From assembly GCF_001746365.1 (NCBI RefSeq), contig NZ_MJAJ01000052.1, positions 1 through 64,000 on the forward strand: a DNA stretch of 64,000 bases, read 5' to 3'. The notes beneath the pieces are model-generated. The model did no database searches and was not told the DNA's origin. It saw only the letters and a program-made list of their open reading frames with translations. This DNA comes from Streptomyces sp. LUP30 (GTDB lineage: Bacteria; Actinomycetota; Actinomycetes; Streptomycetales; Streptomycetaceae). The stretch's first letter is position 1; every line of letters starts with the position of its first letter. Shown here piece after piece: positions 18,240 to 26,204 of the stretch. The translations under genes were made by a program, and so were the position numbers.

Positions 18240-19499
18240 TCACAGCCGTACGACGACGAGAGCCGTGTCGTCGGTGGCGCCGCCGGCCGGCAGGAGCTCC
18301 CACAGGACCGCGTCGGCAAGGGACTCGGGGTCGGCGGCGCGATGGCGGGCCAGGGCGTCGGCGAGGCGGTTCAGGCCGGTGTCGATGTCCTCGCGTCGCC
18401 GTTCCACCAGTCCGTCGGTGTACAGGGCGAGGGTGGCGCCGTCGTCGTAGGTGGTGCACGCCTGGGGCCGGGCGACCGGGTCGGGGAGGGCGTCGAGCGG
18501 CGGGTCGGTGGCCCGGTCGAGGAACTCCACCCGGCCGTCGGCGTGGACGAGCACGGGTGGCGGGTGTCCGGCGCTGCTGTAGGCGATGGTGTGATGGTCG
18601 AAGTCGATGAACGTGGTGACCGCGGTGGCCGACTCGGCGCCGTCCACGACGTGCGCGTACCGGCCGAGGACGTTGAGGGCCTCGGCCGGGCCCGCCGCCA
18701 CCCGGGAGGCGGCGCTCAGCGCGCTGCGCAGCTGGCCCATCACCCCGGCGGCCCCCAGACCGTGTCCGACGACGTCGCCGACGGACACGCCGATGCGGTG
18801 GCCGCCGACCAGGTCGACCAGGTCGTACCAGTCCCCGCACACGTTGAGCGCGCCGACCGCCGGCCGGTAGCGCACGGCCGCCCGGTGGTGACCGACCTGA
18901 CGACGGGCGGGCAGCATCGCCTCCTGCAGCGCGAGCGCCACCTCGCGTTCCCGGGCGTGCGCCAGCCGCAACCGCTCGTTGAGCTCCTGCAGCTCACGGG
19001 CCCGGGTGTACAGCTCGGCCTCCAGGACCCGGCCCCGGCTGCCGGCCCCCGCCCCGCTCCCGTGTCCGTCCGCCGCGCGTCCGCCGCGCGCCCGGATCAG
19101 CTCGGTGACCTCCTCGACGCGGTGCACCAGCAACACCACCGACCCGTCCGGGCCGTGGACCGGCGCGTTGACCGGGCTCCAGTAGCGCTCGTCCCACTCG
19201 CCGGGGCGCTCGGCCGACTCCACGTCGTAGCGCTGCAGCGCCATGGCGTCCCGCTCGCCGCTGGCCAGCACCCGGCGCAGCGAGGCCTCCAGGTTGCGCA
19301 TGCCGCTCGCGCGCGCGTCGTGCGGGTTGTCGGGGAAGACCTCGAAGACGTGCCGGCCGACCAGCTGCTCGCGACTACGGCCCGTCACCCGAAGGAACTC
19401 GGCGTTGGCGTCCGCGTACACCAGCTCGGGCGTCAGCAGGGCCACCATGCCGGGGAGGGCCTGGAACACCGCCGCGTAGTCGATCGCCGTGTCGTTCAT
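18240..19499 (-). CDS. PAS-SpoIIE (PP2C-type) serine phosphatase
   Basis: 419 residues: a PAS domain (~1-130, with VYADANAEFLRVTGRSREQL), a short helical linker (YTRARELQELNERLRLAH), then a SpoIIE phosphatase domain (~190-415) with the metal-site motifs GGHRIGVSVGDVVGHG and GATDDTALVVV. A RsbU-like regulator, expected to dephosphorylate STAS-type anti-anti-sigma factors. It follows another SpoIIE protein in the same direction at 90 bp and may be co-transcribed. The signal sensed by PAS is unknown. Confidence 0.93.
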   Translation of the reverse strand: MNDTAIDYAAVFQALPGMVALLTPELVYADANAEFLRVTGRSREQLVGRHVFEVFPDNPHDARASGMRNLEASLRRVLASGERDAMALQRYDVESAERPGEWDERYWSPVNAPVHGPDGSVVLLVHRVEEVTELIRARGGRAADGHGSGAGAGSRGRVLEAELYTRARELQELNERLRLAHAREREVALALQEAMLPARRQVGHHRAAVRYRPAVGALNVCGDWYDLVDLVGGHRIGVSVGDVVGHGLGAAGVMGQLRSALSAASRVAAGPAEALNVLGRYAHVVDGAESATAVTTFIDFDHHTIAYSSAGHPPPVLVHADGRVEFLDRATDPPLDALPDPVARPQACTTYDDGATLALYTDGLVERRREDIDTGLNRLADALARHRAADPESLADAVLWELLPAGGATDDTALVVVRL

Positions 19500-19589
19500 G
19501 GCTCACGCCCCATCCGCCGGTTTCGCGCCATTTTCTCACGAGTTGCGGCGTATCGGCTCACCGCTCACCTGCCGGACCACGCGCCGGAA

Positions 19590-22169
19590 TCACCCGCCGG
19601 GATCGGTGAGCGACTGCTCCGCCCAGATGACCTTGCCCTCGGGGAGGAACCGGGTGCCCCACCGCCGGCTCACCTGGGAGACCAGCAGCAGGCCGCGTCC
19701 GCCCTCGTCGGTGGCGCGGGGATGGCGCAGGTGGGGTGCGGTGGCGCCGCCGTCGAAGACCTCGCAGATCAGGGTGCGCTCGCGGATGAGCCGCAGCCGG
19801 ATCGGCCCGGTCGCGTACCGGATGGCGTTGGTGACCAGCTCGCTGACGACCAGTTCGGTGGTGAACGACAGCTCCGGGAGCCCCCACTCGGCCAGCCGCC
19901 GGCTCGCGGTCTTGCGGGCCTCGGCGACCGCCGCCGGCTCGGCGGGCAGCACCCAGTCGGCGACCCGGTCCGCACTCAGCCGGCGGGTGCGGGCCATCAG
20001 CAGGGCGACGTCGTCGTGGGGGCGGGCCGGCACGAGGGCGTCGATCACGGTCCGGCAGCGCAGGTCGAGGGCGCCCGCGGACTGTTCCAGGGCCCGCCGC
20101 AGCCGCTCCCGGTCGCTGTCCGCCGTCCACTGCTCGCCACGGGCCAGCAGCCCGTCCGTGTGCAGCGCCAGGGTGCTGCCCTCCGGCAGGATCACCTCGG
20201 TCGACTCGAACGGGGGTCCGCCCGCGCCGAGCGGCGGCCCCTGGGGCAGCTCGACGAACGTGACGTCGCCGTCGGGCCCGACGACGGCCGGGGCGGGATG
20301 TCCCGCCGCGGCCATCACACAGCGCCCGTCGACGGGGTCGTAGACGACGTACACGCACGCGGACCCCGCCGCCTGGGCGCCCTCGGCCCGGGGCCGGACC
20401 CCGGCCGTCACGTCCTCCTCGTGGTCCATGCGGGCGACCTGGTCGTCGAGGTGGGCGAGGATCTCCTCGGGCCGCAGATCGAGGGCGGCGAGGGTGCGTA
20501 CGGCGGTGCGCACCCTGCCCATCGCCGCGGCGGCGTCGATGCCGAATCCGGGCACCTCGCCGACCACGAGGGCGACCCTGGCCCCGGACAGCGGGATCAG
20601 GTCGTACCAGTCGCCGCCGAGTCCGGTCAGCTCGTCGGCCGGCCGGTAGCAGGCGGACACCTCGACCGCGTCCTGCTCCGGCAGCCGGCGGGGGAGCAGG
20701 TTGCGCTGGAGCACCAGGGCCGCGTCCCGCTCGCGGGTGTAGCGGCGGGCGTTGTCCACGCAGACGGCCGCCCGCGAGACGAGGTCCTCGGCCAGGGCCA
20801 GGTCGTCCTCGTCGAACGGCTCACGCCGGCCGTCCCGCAGGAAGACGGTGACGCCCAGGGTCGTGCCGCGGGCCCGGACCGGCACGATGAGGGCGCTGGG
20901 CCGCTCGGACCCGGCGGGCAGAGAGGGCAGCCACTCCTCGACGGCCCCGTCCAGCCGGTCGGCCCGCCAGGGCCGCCCGGTGACCAGACAGCGCACCGGG
21001 GGCGAGTCGCCCCGGTAGACGACCGCGGGCGGCCCGCCCCGCTCCCCTTCCCCACCCCAGTCCCCACCCCAGTCCCGTTCCCCGGACCGGTCAGGAACCC
21101 GTCCCGCATCTCCGTCCCGGTTCCGGTCACGGTCCTGCTCCTGGTGCGGGTCGCCGCTCCCGTCCCGGTCCCCGGCCCCGCCGGCCTCGCTGCCCCCGGC
21201 CGTGCGGTGGCCTGCTCTGATCAGACGGACCGGGGCACGGGTCTCGTCCGCCGTCGGGCCGGGCATGGGCTCGGCGCCCCGCAGCACCCGCTCGGGCAGG
21301 TCGACGGTGACGACGTCGGCGAACCCCGGCACGGCCACGTCGGCGAGCTCCTGCGCCGTCCGGGCGATGTCCAGACTGCTGCCGATGCGCCGGCCGGCCC
21401 TGTCGAGCAGCGCGAGCCGCTGCCGGGCGCGATGGCGGTCGGTGATGTCGACGACCGTGTAGTAGACGCCCATCGGACGGCCGTGGTCGTCGTCCAGCCG
21501 GGTGAACGACAGCATGTGCGCGGTCTCCCGGTGCGGCGCGGCCCGGACATGGCCCAGGTGCTCGTAGCCGACGACAGGCTCCCCGCTCTCCAGCACCCGT
21601 CGCATCTGCGCCTCGATGGCCTCGGAGTCGAGGCCGGGCTGGACGTCGGCCATCCGCAGCCCCAGCCGTCGCTCCGGCGGGCCCCCGCCGAACCTGGCGA
21701 GGGCCGCGTTGGACCACACGTAGCGCAGGTCGGTGTCCACGATCGCTATGCCGATCGGGGCGCCCCCGACCATCTGCTCCAGGACCGAGCGGCTCATGTT
21801 CCAGCCGGGCGCGTCGCCCATCTCGTTCAGCATCACCAGCCAGCGCGCCAGACCGCCGGGCTCGTGCGCCGAGGTGATCCGGGCCATGACCGGGACCGGC
21901 CGGCCGTCCCCGCGGCGGGCGGACAGCAACCCGGCCCACCCGCCCTCGCGGCGGCACCGCTCCAGGATGTCGGGGACCCGTCGCGCGTCGCCGTGCGCGA
22001 GCAGGTCGGACATGTCCATGCCCACCGCCTCGACGGCCCGATAGCCCAGCAGGCGCTCGGCGTCCCTGGTCCAGCTCGTGACCACTCCCCGCGTGTCCAG
22101 GAGCAGGGGGGCGGTGTCCGCCACGTCGAACCGCCGACGGGCAACGTCGTCCTCATCGTGTGTGCCCAC
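19590..22169 (-). CDS. PAS-PAS-GAF-SpoIIE-HATPase multidomain stress-signalling phosphatase
   Basis: 859 residues. Order: PAS (~20-120), PAS (~135-250), GAF (~265-465), SpoIIE phosphatase (~485-690, DWYDLIPLSGARVALVVGEV and ARPHDDVALLMA), and a C-terminal RsbW-like ATPase (~720-855, SELVTNAIRYA, DEGGRGLLLVSQV). Phosphatase and kinase-type domains on one chain suggest bidirectional control of an anti-sigma antagonist. The GTG at 22169 is preceded by GAGAGG at 6 nt. The GAF domain is interrupted at residues ~324-379 by a Gly/Asp/Arg low-complexity insert. In the phosphatase, VGEV replaces the usual VGDV Asp near residue 538, so a metal ligand may be altered. Confidence 0.9.
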   Translation of the reverse strand: MGTHDEDDVARRRFDVADTAPLLLDTRGVVTSWTRDAERLLGYRAVEAVGMDMSDLLAHGDARRVPDILERCRREGGWAGLLSARRGDGRPVPVMARITSAHEPGGLARWLVMLNEMGDAPGWNMSRSVLEQMVGGAPIGIAIVDTDLRYVWSNAALARFGGGPPERRLGLRMADVQPGLDSEAIEAQMRRVLESGEPVVGYEHLGHVRAAPHRETAHMLSFTRLDDDHGRPMGVYYTVVDITDRHRARQRLALLDRAGRRIGSSLDIARTAQELADVAVPGFADVVTVDLPERVLRGAEPMPGPTADETRAPVRLIRAGHRTAGGSEAGGAGDRDGSGDPHQEQDRDRNRDGDAGRVPDRSGERDWGGDWGGEGERGGPPAVVYRGDSPPVRCLVTGRPWRADRLDGAVEEWLPSLPAGSERPSALIVPVRARGTTLGVTVFLRDGRREPFDEDDLALAEDLVSRAAVCVDNARRYTRERDAALVLQRNLLPRRLPEQDAVEVSACYRPADELTGLGGDWYDLIPLSGARVALVVGEVPGFGIDAAAAMGRVRTAVRTLAALDLRPEEILAHLDDQVARMDHEEDVTAGVRPRAEGAQAAGSACVYVVYDPVDGRCVMAAAGHPAPAVVGPDGDVTFVELPQGPPLGAGGPPFESTEVILPEGSTLALHTDGLLARGEQWTADSDRERLRRALEQSAGALDLRCRTVIDALVPARPHDDVALLMARTRRLSADRVADWVLPAEPAAVAEARKTASRRLAEWGLPELSFTTELVVSELVTNAIRYATGPIRLRLIRERTLICEVFDGGATAPHLRHPRATDEGGRGLLLVSQVSRRWGTRFLPEGKVIWAEQSLTDPGG
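21035..21200 (-). repeat. Low-complexity repeats inside the GAF region, with a perfect 12-bp tandem
   Basis: The stretch codes a Gly/Asp/Arg/Glu-rich insert. It includes a perfect tandem duplication of the 12-mer TCCCCACCCCAG at 21049-21060 and 21061-21072 (DWGG twice) and many CCCGTTCC/CCCGGTTCC variants. Such tracts can expand or contract by slippage without changing frame. Confidence 0.8.
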
Positions 22170-22279
22170 GGTCGACCTCTCTGTCGCTGTGAGTGGTCTA
22201 CCACCTCCTGACTCAATCCTCACCCTGCCCGCACGACAACGGCCGGGCCACCCGAGCGCCGGCCGCGCCACGCGGTCCG

Positions 22280-23509
22280 TCAGGTCCCCTGCGTCAGCAC
22301 CCTCTCCAACGAGGCCAGCGCCGAGAGCAGTTCGTCGGCGGTGATCGTCAGCGGCGGCGCCAGCCGGACGGTCGAGCCGTGGGTGTCCTTGACGAGCACG
22401 CCCTCCCGCATGAGGCGCTCGCTCACCTCGCGGCCGGTGCCGAGCGCCGGGTCGACGTCGACGCCCGCCCACAGCCCCCTGGCCCGGAAGCCGACGACGC
22501 CCCTGCCGACCAGTCCGGACAGCCCGTCCCGCAGGACGACGCCCAGCTCGGCCGCCCGGCGCTGGAACTCGCCGGTCTCGAGCAGCTCCACCACCGCCGT
22601 GCCCACGGCCGCGGCCAGCGGGTTTCCGCCGAAGGTCGAGCCGTGCTCCCCGGGCCGCAGCACCGACAGCACGTCCCGTCGCGCCACCACCGCCGACACC
22701 GGCACGATGCCGCCGCCCAGCGCCTTGCCGAGCAGCAGCACGTCGGGCATCACCCCCTCGTGCTCCACGGCCAGCGTCCGGCCGGTGCGTCCGAGGCCGG
22801 ACTGGATCTCGTCCGCGACGAACAGGCAGTTCCTGCGCCTGGTCAGCTCCCGCACCCCGGTGAGGTAGCCGTCGTCGGGCACGATGACGCCCGCCTCGCC
22901 CTGGATGGGCTCGATCAGCACCGCCGCCGTCGTCTCGTCGACCGCCGCCTCCAGTGCGGCCAGGTCGTTGTACGGGACGACCCGGAAGCCCGGCGTGAAC
23001 GGTCCGAAGCCCGTGCGGGCCGTCTCGTCCGTCGAGAAGCTCACGATGGTCGTGGTGCGGCCGTGGAAGTTGTCCGCGGCGACGACGATCGTCGCCCGGT
23101 CGGCGGGCACGCCCTTCACCTCGTACGCCCACTTGCGCACCACCTTGACGGCGCTCTCGACCGCCTCCGCGCCCGTGTTCATCGGCAGGACCATGTCCAG
23201 GCCGGTCAGCTTCGCGAGCCGCTCGGCGAACTCGGCCAGGCGGTCGTTGTGGAAGGCGCGGGAGGTGAGCGTGAGCCGGTCCAGCTGACGGTGGGCCGCC
23301 TCGATCAGCGCCGGGTGACGGTGGCCGAAGTTGAGGGCCGAGTAGCCGGCCAGCATGTCGAGGTAGCGTCGGCCCTCGACGTCCTTCACCCACGCGCCCT
23401 CGGCGCTCGCGACGACCACGGGCAGCGGATGGTAGTTGTGCGCGAGCACGGGCTCCTCGGCGCGGATCAGATCGGCGGAGGAGCGGGCGGGGACGACGGG
23501 TGCGGTCAT
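22280..23509 (-). CDS. rocD: Ornithine aminotransferase
   Basis: PLP-dependent class III aminotransferase that converts ornithine and 2-oxoglutarate to glutamate-5-semialdehyde and glutamate. The 409-residue product has ALNFGHRHPALIEAA, the PLP phosphate loop NTGAEAVESAVKV, the Asp in FVADEIQSGLGRTG, and the Schiff-base lysine in LLLGKALGGGIVPVSA, all typical of ornithine aminotransferases. The ATG overlaps the ddaH stop as ATGA. With ddaH upstream it forms an arginine/ornithine degradation operon. Confidence 0.95.
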   Translation of the reverse strand: MTAPVVPARSSADLIRAEEPVLAHNYHPLPVVVASAEGAWVKDVEGRRYLDMLAGYSALNFGHRHPALIEAAHRQLDRLTLTSRAFHNDRLAEFAERLAKLTGLDMVLPMNTGAEAVESAVKVVRKWAYEVKGVPADRATIVVAADNFHGRTTTIVSFSTDETARTGFGPFTPGFRVVPYNDLAALEAAVDETTAAVLIEPIQGEAGVIVPDDGYLTGVRELTRRRNCLFVADEIQSGLGRTGRTLAVEHEGVMPDVLLLGKALGGGIVPVSAVVARRDVLSVLRPGEHGSTFGGNPLAAAVGTAVVELLETGEFQRRAAELGVVLRDGLSGLVGRGVVGFRARGLWAGVDVDPALGTGREVSERLMREGVLVKDTHGSTVRLAPPLTITADELLSALASLERVLTQGT

Positions 23510-24318
23510 GAACGGATCTCCTGGGTGCAGCACTTGATGCCGCCGCCGGCCTTCCGGAACTCCGAGAGGTCGACGGGGACGGGAACGTATCCGCGCTCGC
23601 CGAGCCGCGCGGCGAGGGCCTCGGCCTGCGGCGCGATGAAGACATGGCGACCGTCGGAGACCGAGTTCAGACCGAACGCCATGGCATCGTCGCGGGTGGC
23701 GAGCACCGCGTCCGGGTACAGCCGGGCGAGCACCGCGCGGCTGCCGGCGGAGAACGCCTGCGGGTAGTACGCGATGTTGTCGTCGTCGAGGACGAACAGC
23801 GCCGTGTCCAGATGGTAGAAGTGCGGGTCCACCAGCGTCAGGCTGATCACCGGGTGGCCGAAGAACTCCTGCACCTCCCGGTGCGCCTCACGCGTCGTGC
23901 GGAACCCGGTGCCGGCCAGCACGTAGCGGCCGGTCCACACCAGGTCGCCCTCACCCTCGCAGACCGACTCGGGCCGGTGGACGTCGTAGCCCGCCGCCCG
24001 GAACCAGGTGTCGTAGTGGTCGGACTCGGGCCGCCGCTCGGGCGCGTGGAAGAGGGAGCCGAAGACCCGGCCCGCCACGACGACCGCCGAGTTGGCCGCG
24101 AAGACCATGTCGGGCAGTCCGGGGGCCGGCTCCACGGCGTCCACGGTGTGGCCGTGCGACCGGTAGGCGCGGATCAGCGTCTGCCACTGCTCCTGGGCGA
24201 GGTCGACGTCGACGGGGCTGTCGGGATGCATCCAGGGGTTGATCGCGTACTGCACGGCGAAGTGCCGGGGTTCGCAGACGAGGAAGCGCCGGGGGCGACG
24301 CACACGGCTTTCGGTCAC
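23506..24318 (-). CDS. ddaH: Dimethylarginine dimethylaminohydrolase-type amidinotransferase-fold enzyme
   Basis: The 270-residue protein of the amidinohydrolase (DDAH/ADI) superfamily would hydrolyse methylated arginine to citrulline and methylamine. Visible landmarks are MVFAANSAVVV, the E-x-D-containing CEGEGDLVWTG, the catalytic His in DPHFYHLDTALF, and the catalytic Cys near the C-terminus in GGIKCCTQE. Two adjacent Cys occur there; the second or first is the nucleophile. The GTG at 24318 is preceded by GGAGG at 9 nt. It is coupled to rocD and downstream of an Lrp gene. Actual substrate (methylarginine or arginine-like) is inferred from the family. Confidence 0.87.
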   Translation of the reverse strand: MTESRVRRPRRFLVCEPRHFAVQYAINPWMHPDSPVDVDLAQEQWQTLIRAYRSHGHTVDAVEPAPGLPDMVFAANSAVVVAGRVFGSLFHAPERRPESDHYDTWFRAAGYDVHRPESVCEGEGDLVWTGRYVLAGTGFRTTREAHREVQEFFGHPVISLTLVDPHFYHLDTALFVLDDDNIAYYPQAFSAGSRAVLARLYPDAVLATRDDAMAFGLNSVSDGRHVFIAPQAEALAARLGERGYVPVPVDLSEFRKAGGGIKCCTQEIRS

Positions 24319-24366
24319 AGAGGGATTCCTCCGTTTCCCTGCGGGTGTCGACTGAGGGTTGACACC

Positions 24367-24396
24367 ACGGTAGGAACTGACAGGCACGCACGACAA
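24367..24396 (-). promoter_or_regulatory. Promoter of ddaH-rocD
   Basis: On the minus strand, -35 TTGTCG (24396-24391) and -10 TACCGT (24372-24367) are separated by 18 bp. The predicted start lies about 40 bp before the ddaH GTG. The Lrp-type sites lie just upstream of the -35. Confidence 0.5.
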
Positions 24397-24417
24397 GGAA
24401 CGAGCATTGCGTGTCCG

Positions 24418-24472
24418 CGCAGTAATGCTGCGTGATGATCCCGTGGAACGCAGGCTTACTGCGTGCGCGCAG
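24418..24472. promoter_or_regulatory. Repeated CGCAG-N5-CTGCG sites (Lrp/AsnC operator candidate)
   Basis: Two perfect 15-bp inverted repeats, CGCAG-TAATG-CTGCG (24418-24432) and CGCAG-GCTTA-CTGCG (24449-24463), have centres 31 bp apart, about three helical turns. A further overlapping CTGCG-TGCG-CGCAG reaches 24472. They sit between the lrp 3' end and the ddaH promoter, as expected for an activator or repressor of ddaH-rocD. The array of in-phase sites is typical of Lrp/AsnC proteins. Confidence 0.65.
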
Positions 24473-24474
24473 GT

Positions 24475-24960
24475 TTATTCGGGAGCCGGCTGGGTCGCGC
24501 CCGCCTCGGGGCTGTCCGGCAGCAGGTGGGACAGCACCATCACGCTGATCGTCTTGCGGATGAAGGGCTCGGCCCGGATCCGTTCCAGCACGTTCTCGAA
24601 GTGCTCCACGTCCCGTGCCCGCACGTGCAGCAGCGCGTCCGCCCCGCCCGTCACGGTCATCGCCGCGGTGATCTCGGGATGGTTGCGCACCACCTCCGCC
24701 AGACGCCGGGGCGGAGCCGCGCCCTCGCAGTACACCTCCACGTACGCCTCCGTGCGCCAGCCCAGCGCCGACGGCTCCACGGTCGCCGTGAACCCCGTGA
24801 TCACCCCGGTGTCCCGCAGCCGGTCCACCCGGCGCTTGACGGCCGTCGAGGAGAGGCCGATCGCCGTGCCGATCTCGGCGAAGCTCGTCCTGGCGTTCGC
24901 CATCAGAGCGGTGATGATCTTCCGGTCGAGCTCGTCGAACGGGGCGGGCGCGCTGTTCAT
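24475..24960 (-). CDS. Lrp/AsnC-family transcriptional regulator
   Basis: The 161-residue protein has an N-terminal winged HTH (LDRKIITALMANARTSFAEI followed by GLSSTAVKRRVDRLRDTGVI) and a C-terminal RAM ligand-binding domain (TVTGGADALLHVRARDVEHF). The ATG at 24960 lies 6 nt downstream of a -10-like TACAGT (minus strand), which suggests a leaderless transcript. It lies upstream of ddaH-rocD in the same direction with repeated operator-like palindromes between, so it very likely controls arginine/ornithine catabolism. Confidence 0.93.
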   Translation of the reverse strand: MNSAPAPFDELDRKIITALMANARTSFAEIGTAIGLSSTAVKRRVDRLRDTGVITGFTATVEPSALGWRTEAYVEVYCEGAAPPRRLAEVVRNHPEITAAMTVTGGADALLHVRARDVEHFENVLERIRAEPFIRKTISVMVLSHLLPDSPEAGATQPAPE

Positions 24961-25039
24961 GCGGGCACTGTAGGACAGCACGTGCGCCGGCACCCCCGTA
25001 CGTGTCCCGCGGTGCGGATCGCCCTTACACTCCACCTTC

Positions 25040-25804
25040 ATGCTGCGCGCCCTCGCCGTCGACGACGAACGCCCCTCGCTGGAAGAGCTGCTCTACCTGC
25101 TCACCGCGGATCCCCGCATCGGCAGTGTGGAAGGCGCCGGCGACGCGACCGAGGCGCTGCGCCGCATCAACCGGGCACTGGAGTCCGGACCGCAGGGCCC
25201 CGAGGCCATCGACGTCGTCTTCCTCGACATCCAGATGCCCGGTCTCGACGGACTCGACCTCGCCCGCCTCCTCACCGGCTTCGCGCGACCGCCCCTGGTC
25301 GTCTTCGTCACCGCCCACGAGGACTTCGCCGTCCAGGCCTTCGACCTCAAGGCCGTCGACTACGTCCTCAAGCCCGTGCGCACGGAACGCCTCGCCGAGG
25401 CGGTCCGTCGTGTCGTCGAACGCAGAGCCGCCGAAGTGCGCGGCGCCGCCCCACCCATCCCCGTGCACGAGCCGGACCCGGACCACATACCCGTAGAACT
25501 CGGCGGTGTCACCCGCTTCGTCGCCGTCGACGACATCACCCACGTCGAGGCCCGGGGCGACTACGCCCGCCTGCACACCGACCGCGGCAGCCACCTCGTG
25601 CGGATCCCGCTGTCCACCCTGGAGGAGCGCTGGCGCGCCCGGGGCTTCGTCCGCATCCACCGCCGTCATCTCGTAGCCCTGCGCCACATAGGCGAACTGC
25701 GCCTGGACGCGGGCACGGTGAGCGTCCTGGTCGGCGGCGCGGAACTCCAGGTCAGCCGTCGTCACGCCCGCGAACTGCGCGACCTGCTGATGAGGAGGCC
25801 CTAG
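25040..25804 (+). CDS. LytTR-family response regulator
   Basis: 254 residues: receiver domain (1-125) with acidic pair AVDDE, phosphorylated Asp63 in FLDIQMPG, Thr91 and Lys111 in YVLKPVR; then a LytTR DNA-binding domain (~150-250, VEARGDYARLHTDRGSHLVR, FVRIHRRHLVAL). A -10-like TACACT lies 8 bp before the ATG, so the mRNA may be leaderless or nearly so. It is the first gene of a four-gene operon that ends with its cognate sensor kinase; the gene order places transport genes between regulator and sensor. Confidence 0.95.
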   Translation: MLRALAVDDERPSLEELLYLLTADPRIGSVEGAGDATEALRRINRALESGPQGPEAIDVVFLDIQMPGLDGLDLARLLTGFARPPLVVFVTAHEDFAVQAFDLKAVDYVLKPVRTERLAEAVRRVVERRAAEVRGAAPPIPVHEPDPDHIPVELGGVTRFVAVDDITHVEARGDYARLHTDRGSHLVRIPLSTLEERWRARGFVRIHRRHLVALRHIGELRLDAGTVSVLVGGAELQVSRRHARELRDLLMRRP

Positions 25805-25805
25805 C

Positions 25806-26204
25806 GTGCCCAGTCAGGACCCCGCGGAACGCCGCGTCGTCGTCACCGGTCCCGCGCGCCGCACCCTCCCGCACGCGCGGCAGCGCTCACGCGGCCGGTA
25901 CCCCCACGCCTCCGGCTACTACCGCCCACGCACCGAGATCGACGAGCAGACCACCCTCGGCCACACCTACGTCCGCACCCTCATGCGCTCCCAACTGCGC
26001 GCCGCCCTCACGGTGTTCGCCGTCCTCGCGCTTCTCATGGGCCCGCTGCCCCTGCTGTTCGCGGCGATGCCCGACGCCCACCGCCTGGAATGGGCGGTCC
26101 TCGGCTTCTGTCTCTACGCCCCGCTCGTCCTGCTCGCTCGCTGGTACGTGCGCCGCGCCGAGCGCAACGAGCGGGACTTCGTGCGGCTGGTCGAGGACCG
26201 GTGA
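25806..26204 (+). CDS. Small membrane protein, DUF485-like partner of SSS symporter
   Basis: 132 residues. The first ~60 are basic and cytoplasmic (RRTLPHARQRSRGRYPHASG), then two transmembrane helices (LRAALTVFAVLALLMGPLPL and LEWAVLGFCLYAPLVLLARW) and a charged tail. The GTG is 1 bp after the response-regulator stop. Position immediately before a sodium/solute symporter with a GTGA overlap matches the small DUF485 proteins that accompany ActP-type transporters. Function inferred from this context only. Confidence 0.75.
   Translation: MPSQDPAERRVVVTGPARRTLPHARQRSRGRYPHASGYYRPRTEIDEQTTLGHTYVRTLMRSQLRAALTVFAVLALLMGPLPLLFAAMPDAHRLEWAVLGFCLYAPLVLLARWYVRRAERNERDFVRLVEDR

Noticed and set aside
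21049..21072. Perfect 12-bp tandem as a possible regulatory iteron
   Set aside because: Lies inside the coding region of the multidomain phosphatase and keeps frame (DWGG repeats), so it is a coding repeat.
18162..22211. 1349-residue plus-strand ORF opposite the two SpoIIE genes
   Set aside because: Shadow of high-GC codon bias; its translation is repetitive Gly/Val/Arg with no domains, while the minus strand encodes complete PAS/GAF/SpoIIE domains.
19590..23645. 1351-residue minus-strand ORF joining SpoIIE protein to a region over rocD
   Set aside because: The N-terminal third is antisense-frame noise over rocD; a GTG with good SD at 22169 begins the real protein.
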